From NCBI GenBank assembly GCA_905183005.1, contig CAJJDO010000112.1:199385-263384 (forward strand): a DNA stretch of 64,000 bases, given 5' to 3'. Of the stretch, positions 25,501-38,886 are shown one piece after another (position 1 is the first letter of the stretch; each line of letters starts with the position of its first letter). Source of the DNA: Paramecium pentaurelia (lineage: Eukaryota > Ciliophora > Oligohymenophorea > Peniculida > Parameciidae). The notes beneath the pieces were generated by a model. It saw only the letters and a program-made list of their open reading frames with translations. It was not told the origin of the DNA and did not search any database. Made by a program: the position numbers and the translations under genes.

Positions 25501-27832
25501 CCATTAATTCTTCATTGGATTGAGGGATTCCAGTTTCAATTGTTATTTGAATACCTTCTTCAGTTTCAGTTCTAATATCATTTTGTAATAATTCTAATGA
25601 AACTATTTTTTCTGAGTAGTTTAGACATTTTATAGAAGTTGAAGGTATGATATGATTGCTACATAATGATTAATAAATTTCATTTTATATGTATTCATCA
25701 TAATGATTCATTCTTTTAACATATCTCTATAGCATTATTGAAGTATGTCTATAATTATATTATTACAATTCTTGAACTATAGAGAGTCTTTAAGAATTAT
25801 CTGGTTTATCTATTAGATGTTTTAAAATTTCTAATTTCTTTTATCGATTAGGCAATCTAATGCCAGGATCTATTTATAAAATTTATTTATGAACATTTCC
25901 TTCTCTATTATCAATTATCAAATACACCTAACCTTCTTCATATAATACATATCCAGTTTTTATTTATTTATCTTATTTTAAAGTAACATTCAACATTATA
26001 AATGAATCTGGATATTCAGGTAAAAATGATTCAGGTTCTGGATATATTATTAAACCTCTAGGTGGAAAATAAGTAGATTTATAGTTAAATTAATTTTTAA
26101 ATGAAAGAATTGGTCCTTCTTTTGGTTAATAATCTTCGAAATCAGCTAAATTGGCAAAATGAAATTCAGATAGATAATCATTTAGGAATTATATATCTGA
26201 ATTTGATCTATCTCTAATTTATTCATCCAAACTTTATTTGGAAATTGGAGGTTCTAAATTAAATTCTTCTTATTTAATTAAATCTAATTTCTATTTTCTA
26301 GAAAATTCTAAAAATTGACTTCCATGAGTTTTTCTTTAAATAGGATTACGAATTAATGCTTAAGATGAGATAATAGAGTCAAATCTAGGACTTGTCATAG
26401 TATTTCTATTATGAATTACAGAATATTATTTTTTTGGATTCCTCAATGGAATTTCTTAAATAATATCTTTTTCTGAAATGTTCTCAATAGATTATAAATG
26501 ATTAGAAAAATGTTTTTAATCAGAAGGTGATTAGGATGTAATAATTTTTGATTGATCAGATTTATTATCATCTGATTCTTAGATAATGATGCTTTATTCT
26601 CTAGAGTATTATATTTCATCATTAAAAAGTAGTTATCTTTTATTTCTAGATGATGATATTGATGGTAATTCTTATTTTTAATGTTCAACAATTTTAATAG
26701 GTTCCATTTTTAATTATTTTAAAAGCATTTATCTTTTGTTCTCTTTTTCTATTTATTTATTTTTATAATAAGATCTAATATCAATAATTTCATGTTGTAA
26801 TTGATTTGATATTACATCTTTCATTGTAATTATTTTAAAACCAACAACAGATCTAATTAAATAATAATGATTCTTTATAGCATATAAAAGTTTGCTAACT
26901 ATTTCCTAAGCAATTTCTGTTGATTAAAATACAATAACATTACATTTATTAGATTGATAAAGTGATTATTATTTGCAATATATACTTAATAAACCATTAA
27001 AATTTTATAGACGATCCTTTGAAAACCATCTTTGATATTCATCTAAATAACTAGCAAAATTATTAATTTTGAAATTGAGTGTGTAATGTTATTTATCATT
27101 AGATAATCTAAAATAGACTATTAATTATAATGCTTTAATAGATCTAACATCAGCAAATATATTCATTATATATTGCAATTAATGTTCTAATTGAAATTCA
27201 TTATAAATATATACAAATTTCGCTAGGAGAAATATCATTTTGTATTTATTCTTGTTCTTCTGTCTCTAAATTCTAAGCATTAGCATCACTAAAGGCTCTT
27301 ACACAAATATTTGATAATTTCCATATCTTTATTTCAGAATCAAAGAATAACTTAGATAAAAAGTATAATTCTTATTCTGGTAGATTGTAAAATTCCTTAA
27401 TAATTTAGACTAACTATAATAATTAAATCAATTAAATATACAGTTTTAGCTTTATTAGAACTACTTTAATCTGAATCAGTATTCTTGATTTCCCTTACTA
27501 TTGAATCAAATCCAAAGTTTCTTCTTCTAAAAGAATTTTTCATATCTTTAACAGAAACTTTCATTTAATTTCTACCTGTCTATTAACTATCAACCTTCTC
27601 ACTTATTTATGTAACATTAATTGGTTTTGGTAGATTAATGGGAGTCAATTCAATAGTTTATACAGATTGAATCTACTTAATAGTTTTACTATATTTCCTA
27701 TAACAGGATTAAATAATAGTAGCTGCTAAGTTAAGTTATTCCATTGTATATTTATTGAGTAAATCTGTGTATAAATATTCATTTTATTCAGACACTTCTG
27801 TTTATACTTTTTAGATAAATGGAACTTAAATA

Positions 27833-27865
<33 letters not shown>

Positions 27866-29512
27866 AATAAAAGAGATTCAGTTGTAGGCATATGCAAATC
27901 ATCAATTTATTATTAGAAATTTTAATCTTATATAGTTTACATTTTATGTATTTTTTATTCACTCTATTAAGAATCAGATTTAATATGTATATTTTAAGTA
28001 CTTTATTTATTTAGAATACGAGGAATCAATCTACTTGATTTGAATTTCTTTTTATTCAAATTTTTTATAGGTTAAGCTGATTCATTTTGTTTATTATCAT
28101 TTTTCTTTTTATGTAATACATATTCAGATTTAATCATAGGTCTAGATAATAATAATTCATCCATAGTATCCTTCTTCAATTCTGTTGTATACAATTGTTC
28201 TCTATTAAAATCTATATAAAATTTATTTACTTAAGTTAATCCATATGATTGTCTAATTAATAGAGACTAGTTCTTTTTGATTAAGTAGCATTAGATGATA
28301 ATTTAGGGGAGAATAATCTATCTTGAGGTAAAAAAGATTGATTATAAGTGGAAACAGCTCTAGATGATAATTTCTTATTTTTGATTTGATATTGCTTATA
28401 TTTATTATTGGAATCATCATATTTCTATTGAAATGATATAGTTCTCAATTTATCCTCATATTCTATTCTAACTTTTTAAACATATTCTGGCATCTAATAT
28501 TTTGTAGTATGTTAAGATAATTGTCCCACAATTTGTTGATATGATTTAACTTATTAAATGATATGATGCTTGTAATAACTGAAATAAGCATACATTAAAT
28601 GTTTTATTTGGTTTAAGTGTTACTACTTTTTTAAGTAATTCTTATCCAACATCTTTTTGGAGATCTTCCTTAAATTATTAAAAGTCTACTTTCTCTTTAC
28701 CCATTAACATATCAAATTCCATTTTCTAACTTAATTTCTCATATTTATCTTTTGCTTTAATTGTAGCAGGTGCATCCATTCCATAAATTATTTCAAATAT
28801 TTACTAAGATTTATATAGATTACTAAGAGATTCCTTTTCAAATCCAACTTTAAATTATGATTTACCTATATAATAGAAGGCCTTAGCCAACATTAAAAAC
28901 CATTTTTTATATTCTTAATGAAATTCATCTTTTGTTAAATTTCTTAAAGAGTCAAATGTGATACCCAAACGATGTAAGATTTCAACATATTTATTACATT
29001 GATCTAACATATCATCTTTTCTATGCATCATTCTACAAACTTCACATCCATGAAAGAGTAATTAAACATATACTTTTAAAACATTTTTATCATCCTCGTT
29101 AATATTTATTCTTTTTGAATATGCAAATTTTTCCATAAATGGTAATACTTCTTTTATATTCATCCAAGCTTTTTAGTATTGATTTTATTATTCATACAAT
29201 TATACAATCTATAATATAGCATTACCTCTTGCACGAACAAAATTTGCTGTATAAAATATTCCACTAGTAATTGAAATTGGAGTTGTGATCTATATTTTAT
29301 TATTATTTTTGTACTTCTTTAGCTCGATTGAAAAACATTTCTGCTTAAGGATTGTTACCTTATTTAATTAGTGATCTTCCATCTCTTAATAATGTGTTAG
29401 CAAATTCAACAGCTGCATTAACCACAACAGGAGATTCCCATCCATTTTAGGAAAGAGTCTATAAATATTATCTTTCTAGCCTTTATAAATTCAAGAGCTA
29501 TCCAGATTACAT
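22538..29512 (-). CDS. Giant IQ-motif protein with helical N-terminus and polyglutamine tract
   Basis: 2,279 residues from one frame once five introns are removed (29290-29314, 28569-28593, 28202-28230, 27414-27441, 27187-27214). I checked codon phase at more than twenty in-frame ATGs down to the TGA at 22538-22540. Residues 1-420 are helical and TPR-like (SPVVVNAAVEFANTLLRD..., MFFNRAKE). A Ser/Lys-rich linker follows, then ten Gln at about 523-532. An IQ motif sits at about 571-590 (AATIIQSCYRKYSKTI). The remaining 1,690 residues contain no recognised catalytic signature. Likely a calmodulin-binding structural protein. It would be split into several false genes if the polyglutamine or the small introns were missed. 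Confidence 0.75.
27835..27864 (-). repeat. (TAA)9-CAA microsatellite encoding ten glutamines
   Basis: On the coding (minus) strand, nine consecutive TAA codons and one CAA give ten Gln inside the giant IQ protein. The plus strand shows (TTA)n. In the standard code this would be a wall of stops, so the tract itself is evidence for TAA=Gln. Confidence 0.9.
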
Positions 29513-29662
29513 ATAAAAATTATGATTAAAATAAGGAGTATGTATATAAAATAATATGAAAAACTAAAGAATTATATTAAAGAACATAGTGAAAAATGAC
29601 TAAAAAAAATGAATATATAAGTCATCATTAAATGAATTACATTTTTATATTTAAATTAAAAG

Positions 29663-32600
29663 ATGAAGAAAATAGCTTTAATTCTACTCTTGATACAATA
29701 TTATGTTTATTCATAGACTACATAGACTGAAATCAAAACAATATCTACTTTAAATTAGTCTTGTACTTGTTTACAAATTTTGAATGAAAAAGATTGCCAA
29801 TCTCTTAATTGTACTTGGGATGGTAGTAAATGTTCAGACATACCAGTGGTTTAAATTATCAAAACATATTGTGAATTAATTTAAATTGATAAATGCTAAA
29901 GTACAGAAGGTTGTGCCAATGTTTCAGATAAATGTGTATCGTTTGCTGGATGTTCTCTATTTTTCTATACATCAAATGAATTATGCTAAAACATATCTAT
30001 AAGATGTATAACTGATGGGGATAAATGCATAGAATTGAATGATTGTATGAATTATACAAATCAGATAAGTTGTCTAAAAGATTAAAACGGGATGTATTGT
30101 ACTTGGAACTCATAAACCTCAACTTGTGAATATCCTGAAACTTGTGATTTATTACCTCTCACACTTAACTCAGATTAGTTATGTAGAGAATAATTGAAAT
30201 AATGTACAACTAAAGAAGGAGGAGGTTGTGAAACAAGTCAAGAAAATTGTGAAAATCAAAAAATTTAATAAGCATGTGTAACAAATCTTGATTAAACAAA
30301 ATAATGTATATGGGATGAGAGTAAATGTAAAGAAAAAACTTGTTTAAATGCTCCTATTTCAAATAATAGTCATTTATTATGTAATACTTATCTTTCTACT
30401 TGTACTGTAAATGATACTTTAAATGGATGTTAAGATATACCATAATTGTGTACATTATTAAAAACATATAATAATTGTACAATCAATAAAAATGGTGATA
30501 TTTGTTATTGGAATAAAAGTACTCAAAAATGTGAAGATAAAAATTGTGATAATGCACCAGATTCATTTACAAATAATGATTAATGTTTATCATGGTTATA
30601 AAATTGTACTGTAAAATCTGCTGGTTTAGGTTGTTAAACTAAAGTATCAGATTGTGTATAATATACAACTGAAAATTAATGTATTTAAACTATTACAGGT
30701 GATCCTTGTTTTTGGAATTAAAATAAATGTTATGCTAAAATTTGTGATAATGCACCTGATACATATATCAATCATGATTAATGTTCTCAATTTTTATCTA
30801 CTTGTACTGTTTAATAAGATCTAACAGGATGTGAATCCAAAAAAGCTTCTTGTTCAAATTATTAAAAAGAAGAATAATGTAATTCTCTTATGGATGGTTC
30901 ATTTTGTGTATTTTAAGATAATGTTTGTATTCCTCGTATTTGTAGTAATGCTTCAAAAGAATTGACAACTGATTAAGCATGTAAAAGATTCTCTCCTACT
31001 TGCATGGTTAAATCTAATTAATAAGGTTGTATTTTATAAGAATGTATAAATATTACAAATAAGGAATATTGTTTATAAGATTATTAAAATAATTAATGTT
31101 ATTATGGAACATAATGTCATATAAGAACATGTGAAAATGCTCCAAATTCATATAAATCTGATGAAGAATGTAGAACATATTTAGCTTCTTGTACTATAGA
31201 TGATGATTTTGAAGGTTGTAAAGTTAGACCATTAAGTTGTACAGATTTAAATGAATTATAATGTAAGACATTAACAAATGGAACAAAATGTAGTTGGAAT
31301 GATGATGATTCTAATAATAAATTCTGTAGATTATTAAATTGTGCAGATATTCCTCCTGATACTTAAACTGATGAATCATGTTCAAAATTTGATAAAAGTT
31401 GTACAGTTGCTGAAAATCCAAGTCTTTGTATGTAAAAACCAGCTATTTGTGGGATTATGATTACAAAAGATCATTGTCTTTCAGTTGTATTAGCAGATGG
31501 TATATCAAAATGTAGTTGGAATGATGAAACTTAAATTTGTAGATAAAGAGTATGTTCAGATGCTGATACTACTAATGTAAGTGAAGAGAATTGTAGATCT
31601 TTTATGCCTATATGTACAATTAATGATGATAAAACAGGATGTGTTTAAGAACCAACTACATGTAAAGGTTATAAGAATCCTGAAGTTTGTATAAAATTAG
31701 TAGCAGATCCAAATAATATTAAATATTGTGGATGGAATGGATGTGAAGATAGAAGTTGTTAGAATGCTCCAATATTATTAGATGGAAATTATAATCATTC
31801 AACATGCAATAGTTATTTAGAAGGTTGTACTTTGAATGATGATCAAACAGGTTGTGTATCATTATTTACATCATGTGGTTTAATAAAGAATCAAATATAA
31901 TGTAATGAAACAATTTTAGTAGATAAATCAAAATGTACTTATGATTTGAGTGTTGATCCATTTATATGTAGAAGTTTTTAATGTATTGATAATACTTCTT
32001 CAGATATGACTCATGCATTATGTGTAGTTTTAGGAAGTTAATGCACTTTAGGAATTGGAGGAGTTGGATGTGTTAATTAGTTTAATTCTTGTTCTGCTGT
32101 AACAGATTAAATTTAATGTGATGACACTTTAGTTGTAGGTGGAAAACAATGTTTTTGGGATGCTTCTGCTATTCCTCCTAGTTGTAAAGATAGAGTATGT
32201 TCATTTGGTTAAAATAAAAACAATTATTAAGAATGTGAAGCTTTTATGAGTACTTGTACAAAGGGAGGAATTAATGAAAATTGTATAGATAAACCTACTT
32301 AATGTAATGGATTATCTGAAGTTAGATGTAATAATGTTAGATTACAAGATGGAGGTTTTTGTTCTTTTGATATTACAATTAATGATGTTAATTTATAATG
32401 TCATAATAGAATTTGTGCAGATGCTCCAGCAAGTTATTAGACAGATACACTTTGTAGAAGTTGGTTACCTACATGCACAGTTAAAGCTGATTAAACAGGT
32501 TGTATTAATGAACCAAATGATTGTACTTAGATGATGAGAGAATAGTGTTTTTAGATTAAAAGTACTGGAATAACTTGTTTTTGGAATACTGTTGGAGGTT

Positions 32601-35560
32601 CTGGTAGTTGTAGAGAAGCATAATGTACTGATGCTAGTAAGAGTAAATTTAATACTGATACTTTATGTTAGAGTTATAAATCAGATTGTACAGCTGCTAA
32701 AAGTGGTGGTTGTATAGCATAACCTACTAGTTGTAATGGTTTAGAATAGGATCATTGTCCAAAGGTAACTATTAATGCAACCGGAAAAAGTGGAAGTGAG
32801 AATAAATGTAGTTGGAATACTAAGACTTCTGTTTGTTAAGATAGAGTATGTTCAGATGCACCAATTTCAATTACTACTGAGAGTGGTTGTAGAGCTTGGT
32901 TGAAAAGTTGTACTATTGGATTAACAAATAAAGGATGTATTAATGAATATTCTACATGTGATTAAATATAGACCTTGAATTAATGTAGTCAATTATCTAA
33001 TGGATAAAAATGTGGATGGAATAATGGATGTGTTGGTAGATAATGTTCTAATGCTCCTGATACTTATAATACTGATGAATAATGTAGAAGTTATTTATCT
33101 AAATGTACTGTATAAGCTGATGGAACAGGATGTGAATTGAGAAAATTATAATGTATTGATATTGATGTAGAAAGATAATGTGTTTAAATTGATGATAATA
33201 ATAAATGTTCTTGGAATGTTGTCAAAAAATAATGTGAAGATCGTTCATGTATTAATGCACCTATTACTATTACATCACATAATGATTGTGAAAAATATTT
33301 ATCTAGTTGCACAGTTAAACCTAATGGTAAAGGTTGTCAAAGAAAATTAGATAAATGCTAAAATTATTCATTTATTGGTTAATGCAAAGTTACTCTTACA
33401 GGATAATAATGTTAATGGATAATTAATTATGATATTGGATCTTGTGTAGATATATTATCATCATGTTCTACTTATATTTAATAAAATGCATGCACTATTC
33501 AAAGTGATGGATAAATATGTATATGGATTGATGGTTCATGTTATAATAGATAATGTTAACATGCACCTAAATCATATTCAACACATAAATAATGTTAAGA
33601 ATATGGTAATAATTGTACAACTAATGGAAGAGGATGTATTAATTATTAGAAATGTTCTGAATATAAATATTCATCAGCTTGTTTATAAGGTACTGATGGT
33701 CCTTGTACATTACTTGATCAATGTCAATTAATTTCTTGTGAAAATGCTCCTATAACTTTAAAAACAGATTCAGAATGTTCAACCTTTCTTAAAAAATGTA
33801 CAACAAATGGAAATGGATGCATTGAAAAAAAGAGATGTCAAGATGCTTACATACCTGAAGCTTGTAAATTTAATAGTTCTGGTTAAAGTTGTGCTTGGGT
33901 GAATAACTAATGTTATGATAAAACATGTGAAACTGCTGATATATCATTAAAAACAGAAACATAATGTGAAGAATATTTCCCAGAAGCTAAATGCACAACT
34001 AAAAAAGGTGGTGGTTGTATATAAAAAGGTAAATGCAAAGATGCATAAATTGAATTAGCATGCACTTCTTAATATGATGGAAAATTGTGTTCCTGGTAAG
34101 ATGGTTCTTGCAAAATGAAATCTTGCTCAGATCTCTTTGGAACTGATCATTATGCATGTTATTCTTAATAAAATGATTGTACATCAGATGGAATCAAATG
34201 TATTTCTATGAAAACTTGTTCTAATACTGATAATCGTTTATCTTGTGTTTTAGGAACAGATGGACCTTGTTTATGGAGTAATAATTAATGTTATAGATTT
34301 ACAAAATGTACAGATCTTATATATACTACTCATTAAGAATGCAACTAAATACATTCATAATGTACTACTAATGGAGATAATTGTATTTCTATTAGTACTT
34401 GTGCTAATACTCCTTAAATTGCTTGTTATCTTGGTATCAAAAATCTAGTTACTATTTAATGTATCTGGGCACCTTTATCAAATAAATAATCATCTATATA
34501 ATAATGTATCGAATTTACAGAATGTTCTGCTGTTTATTATTTAAATCATAATGATTGTTATAATTACTCATAAGGTAAATGCACTACTGATGGAATCAAA
34601 GGTTGTATTGATTTAGATTCTTGTGAAAATTATACTAATTAAGCTTCTTGTTTCATTGACAAATAAGGTAAAAAAAAAAATGCATAAGGAAATATTATTT
34701 CTACTGGATTCTGTTAATGGACAAATGATAAATGTACTATATAAGGATGTTCTGAATTAATAGGTACAACTCATGAATAATGTAATTCCCAATTAAATAC
34801 ATGTACTTCTAATGGTTCATAATGTATACTTAAAACAACTTGTAATACTTTAAAAAATTATGATTCTTGCATTGCTGCAACTGGAACTGATGGAAAATGT
34901 GCTTGGATTAATAATACTGGTATGGATAAATCATGTAATCCTATGAAATGTTCTGATTATCCTATCACTTAATGTTCAAGCTTTTCAAGTGATTGTATTC
35001 AAGATGGCTCAACTTGTGTAGAAATCTCTTATTGTTCTATCTATAAAACAGAAGCTGCTTGTGATAAAGGTAGTATAAATTCTGTTTGTGTTTGGATTTA
35101 AACTAGTGCAAGCAAAAGTTTATGTATTGATGCCACCAATTGTTCTATTGCTAGTGCAAATCAAAAAGCTTGTAAAGCCTTATCTGATAGATGTTACTGG
35201 TAAAGAAAGACAATCTCTAATGTTTTAGAATATATTTGCATATCTAAAACATGTGAAGTTTAAACTGATGGCACTTGCACAGGTTATTATGATTGGGATA
35301 AGAAAATATACACAGTTTGTAAATTAGATAGCTAAAATAAATGTGTTAGTACTGATCCAACTACTTTAAATGCAGATGATTGTTTAACAAAAACACTTTA
35401 TCAATATACTTGGAATAATAGTTCTAACAAATGTTAGATCTGTAATACAAATAGCAACTAAAACAATAATTCAAGTACTCCAAATAATACCAATAACTAA
35501 TCTACATTTGAGACAATCTTATTCCCTGCCTTAATTGCTATTCTAAGTCTTTAAATATGA
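29663..35560 (+). CDS. Cysteine-periodic GPI-anchored surface antigen
   Basis: A single uninterrupted frame of 1,966 codons. The N-terminus MKKIALILLLIQYYVYS is a signal peptide. The body is a tandem array of 65-70-residue modules with a fixed cysteine pattern: CxNAPxS...D..C..YL..CTV....GC......C...........C.W......C.D. Roughly two dozen modules are present and differ in detail. After an Asn/Ser-rich spacer near 35.5 kb, the chain ends in the hydrophobic stretch ILFPALIAILSLQI, the usual GPI-attachment signal. This is the architecture of Paramecium immobilisation/surface antigens, the dense coat whose expression is mutually exclusive and environment dependent. No introns are needed, as is common for this family. 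I cannot assign a serotype; it may be a surface-antigen-related gene rather than a classical serotype gene. Confidence 0.88.
29700..35450 (+). repeat. Tandem coding repeats of the surface antigen
   Basis: Periodic DNA of about 200 bp per unit, marked by recurrent TGT codons and by the phrase TGTxxxAATGCTCC (Cys-x-Asn-Ala-Pro) at the start of many units. Sequence divergence between units is high, so unequal crossover is not recent across the whole array. Confidence 0.75.
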
Positions 35561-35728
35561 AACATAAATTCCATTCATATAATCATAAATATTATATTTA
35601 ATTCTTCTAAATTAATGATTAAATAGTATCTAATTTTGATAAATTTGAATAATATTTAATAATTATTACAAATTTTATTTATTTATTTAATTGTAAATTT
35701 AATTTTATTATTTTAAAGAATTATCTCA

Positions 35729-37030
35729 ATGGATAACATAAATTTAAATGTTGAAGAAGTAGAAATAATAGATAAAGACCAAATACAAAATACAATAAGC
35801 GATTCTTAATAGGAATTAATATTAAAATTACATACAGAATATTAAATTCCATTATTTGCAACAATTTATATTGTAATTTAGAAAGATTGTAAAAATTTAG
35901 AAATAGCTAATGAAATTTACAAAAATATTAACTCTAATGATCATGATTTTATTTAATTTAATGGAAGTATTGATTGTGCTATTTGTTAATAAGAAAAAAG
36001 TTTACATCAAGTTTGTAATTATAATTATTCTACTTTAATTATCATGGCTTAAGAGATGTAAAATAAATTTAAACCTACTATAATTTGTTAAATTTGTTAT
36101 GAACAAAAATTTGAAGAAAATATCATAAATTTTAATAATAAAATTCATAATATTTGTAAAGAATGTTTTACAATGAATTTAATAGTATAAATTAAAAGTG
36201 GTCATGTCTAAGATTTAAAATGTCCTCATTGTTATGAACAATTAAATGATGAATTAATTTTAAAATATGCTTCAGATATCAAATAAAAATTTCTTAAATT
36301 TAAAAATAATATTTCTGTTGCAACCAGTACAGATAGAATATGGTGTCCAAATAATTTATGTTAAAAAATAGTTATGTTTCAAACTTCTAATAAATTTGAA
36401 AAATGTACATTTTGTTAAACTGAATTTTGTAAAATTTGTAGGTAAAAATCACATCCTGATGTAAATTGTGAAGAAAACTTAAAATAATTTATTGGAATAC
36501 CTTAAAATAATGAAAAATTAGTTCAATGTCCAAGATGTAAATTTTTAGTTGAAAAAGTTGATGGATGTAGTTAAATTACATGTGCTTTTTGTAAATGTTA
36601 ATGGTGTTGGGGATGTCAAAAGGAAATTACATTTTTACATCCTTTTTATTGTCCCCATTTTATGCCTTGTTATGATGATAAGAAATTTTGGACTAAATTT
36701 CTATTAATTTTTTGGTACTTATACTTAATTATTTGTTTATTTTTTGTTGGATTGTTTTTTGCATAAATTCTCTTATTTTAAAGCATATAAGAAACCTCAT
36801 GTTATATCAATTAAAACTGTTGTGTTAAAGTAGTTATCAATATATTAATTAGTATTTTAGGGATCATAATATTTCCCTTAACTACAGCCTTATATTTAAT
36901 TAGTAAATTATTTTAATAAATCTTAGGTCTATTACCAATATGCATAGGGGTTTTAATACTAGATTGGTATGATGGATAAAAGTTAAAAAATGAAAGATAG
37001 ATTTCAAATGTTTAATAAGTAGAACCTTGA
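35729..37030 (+). CDS. RBR (RING-IBR-RING) E3 ubiquitin ligase with C-terminal membrane helices
   Basis: 433 residues, intronless. RING1 begins near Cys119 (CQICYEQ...CKECF...CPHC), the IBR follows (WCPNNLC...CTFC...CKIC), and RING2 starts at Cys267 (VQCPRC). The catalytic cysteine expected in RBR ligases is present as Cys280 in VDGCSQITC, followed by CKCQWCWGC. RBR enzymes take ubiquitin from an E2 onto this cysteine before transfer. After RING2 come two or three hydrophobic helices (WYLYLIICLFFVGLFF, VVINILISILGIIIFPLTTA, LGLLPICIGVLILD), a layout shared with the membrane-bound RNF144/RNF19 group. Probably acts at an internal membrane. Confidence 0.92.
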
Positions 37031-37872
37031 AGCCCAACTTATACTTCTATGATTTTTTATCCTTATTAAAAAATTAATATTATAATTAATAATAATTATT
37101 ACAATCTTTTCATATGGTTCTTTTTAATTATATTTAGAAATAGTTAATAATTCAAAAAAAAGCATCTTACAACTTACCCCCTTTAAAGTAATTCTATAAT
37201 TAAAGGGAATTTAGTGAGATGAAATTAAAAATTCATTTTATTTTTTTAATTTATATATCTACTCTTCATATTTGATTATACATATGATATCATTTCTAGG
37301 TGATTTGTACTTTTAAAGAACAGGACATTTGATTCTTGTAGATATCTTTCTAAAAATTGGGATGACCATGTCATTTATATAGATTACTCCAAAACATAAG
37401 AACCTCTATAAAAATCGTTTCTTGATGACATCTGATAAATTTTCAGAAATACCCAAATCTGTACAATAATTCAATTAAACTTTAAATTACCTAAAATGTA
37501 ACTTACTCTGTTAATGCTTACATAGTTCTCAGTAATAAAAAGCATTTTTCGTTTTCTATAGCTAATCCAATTAATGAAATTTTAGAATTGCCTTAATTAG
37601 ATGAATATATACTATAATTATTTGTGAATTTCTAAATAAATCATATTTCTATTTCCTAATATTTCAATGACAGATATATTCATAGTTTTCTCATTAAGTT
37701 TTTCTTAGAATAATTCATTTTTGATTAAGGTAAGATATTAATAAGATCTCACTATTTTTTAATTAATAACATCTCTTATATCATGAAGTTGATCTATTAT
37801 TAACTAATCTGTATATTATGCTTATAAGGCATATTAAGTTAATTGTTTATCTCTATATAAACATACTCCCAT
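37004..37872 (-). CDS. Unknown gene, exon structure provisional
   Basis: Start MGVCLYRDKQLTQY at 37872. A 40-nt intron (gtcatt...tttag) joins NEKTMNIS to KFTNNYSIYSSNQGNSKISL. A 31-nt intron (gtaagc...tttag) then joins LLLRTMQ to FKVQLNYCTDLGISENLSD. With both, the frame runs to TGA at 37004-37006 and totals 266 codons. The middle section is convincingly coding. The last 90 codons are A/T rich and would overlap the RBR gene end by 27 bp, so the true stop may lie earlier behind an intron I could not place. LISLIGLAIENEKCFLLL-type strands and a short basic helical part are seen, but no known domain. Confidence 0.5.
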
Positions 37873-37988
37873 TTATGTTTCTAATAAAGTTTTGTTTTGT
37901 TTGTTAATTAAATTTATGGCTTCAAATTACGCACTTATGACTGAATCTATGGTTTATTTTGTGTATTCGTTTCGCATTAATTAAATAT

Positions 37989-38419
37989 ATGAAAATTTTG
38001 GACGATATCAAGCAACAAGTGGAAAAGGAGATGTTAAAATTTGATCCACGATTGGCTGAAAAGAAGTATTTAAAAATTACACAATCAATAAAGGATTTGT
38101 TTTTAAAGGCTGTTGTGAAGGAGAAATAAACCATTAAAGCAGTAACAATTTTAATAATTAATAGGCTGCTCATTCTATTGGAATTAATTATTCTTCTGCC
38201 AAAGCTATTTGGGCTGAATTTAGAAGTAAGAATCAGAAGAAGAAGAAAAAAATCAAAGAAGATTCAGATTAGAAAAATGGAAACCAATTAGTTAAGCGTT
38301 GTTCCTATAAAATATTGAATGGGTGTAATAAAATTAAAAAATTCTTCATGGAAATTAAGTCATCGGTCTCATAGAACTTAAGCTCAACTCATTTAATCAA
38401 TTTGGAATCACATATATGA
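37989..38419 (+). CDS. Small helix-turn-helix protein
   Basis: 135 residues with one 23-nt intron (gtaaca...taatag near 38.14 kb), exactly 136 codons. Residues 46-72 (TIKAAAHSIGINYSSAKAIW) fit the helix-turn-helix consensus of homeodomain-like proteins (KxAAxxxGINYSTAKxI). A lysine-rich stretch (KKKKK) follows that could contact DNA backbone or act as nuclear localisation signal. No catalytic domain is attached, so a small DNA-binding regulator is likely; descent from a transposase HTH is possible but unproven. It is divergent from the gene at 37872, with 116 bp between starts. Confidence 0.65.
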
Positions 38420-38859
38420 ATTTAAATTATTTTATCTTTTTTTATGCTATTTTTACAAATATATTAATATATGTGAATAATAAAAATCAATATCAATTTA
38501 TTAATTGTTTATGTCACTCTATATGTATCATAACCTTTAAGTATCAAATGAAGGAACATTTAATTAAAACTTATAATCAAATATATATGAAAACTATATC
38601 TCCCTTTTATAATACTATTAAAAAACACAAAGATATTAAATTCATAATTCAGATTCAATAAATACTTTATTCTAAATTACTATACTTTTACAAATCATCT
38701 GTATATAACCTACTATAAAATTTTTATATTAAGAGTATAATATAATAATCTTGTAAACTCTCAATAATAGTAGTATTATTATATGCAGAGTTAAAGTTTA
38801 CATTAGATGATGTAATGATAATGGGAAATACATATGATATCTTAAAAGAACAATATTGA
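38416..38859 (+). CDS. Possible small ORF overlapping the HTH stop codon
   Basis: Under the ciliate code the frame from ATG 38416 stays open for 147 codons to TGA 38857-38859. It is rich in Ile, Lys, Asn, Tyr and Leu and ends LKFTLDDVMIMGNTYDILKE. Its ATG overlaps the TGA of the HTH gene (ATGA). The base composition is close to intergenic DNA, so it may be chance. If it is not coding, this stretch holds nothing else recognisable. Confidence 0.22.
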
Positions 38860-38886
38860 AATTTAATTACTAATTTAATTAACTTT

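Noticed and set aside
23587..26691. Several minus-strand ORFs of 80-100 codons
   Set aside because: They are alternative-frame shadows of the giant IQ gene; the true frame uses TAA/TAG as Gln and has normal polar composition.
32307..34448. ORFs inside the antigen array
   Set aside because: Out of frame with the cysteine periodicity; shadows of the surface antigen.
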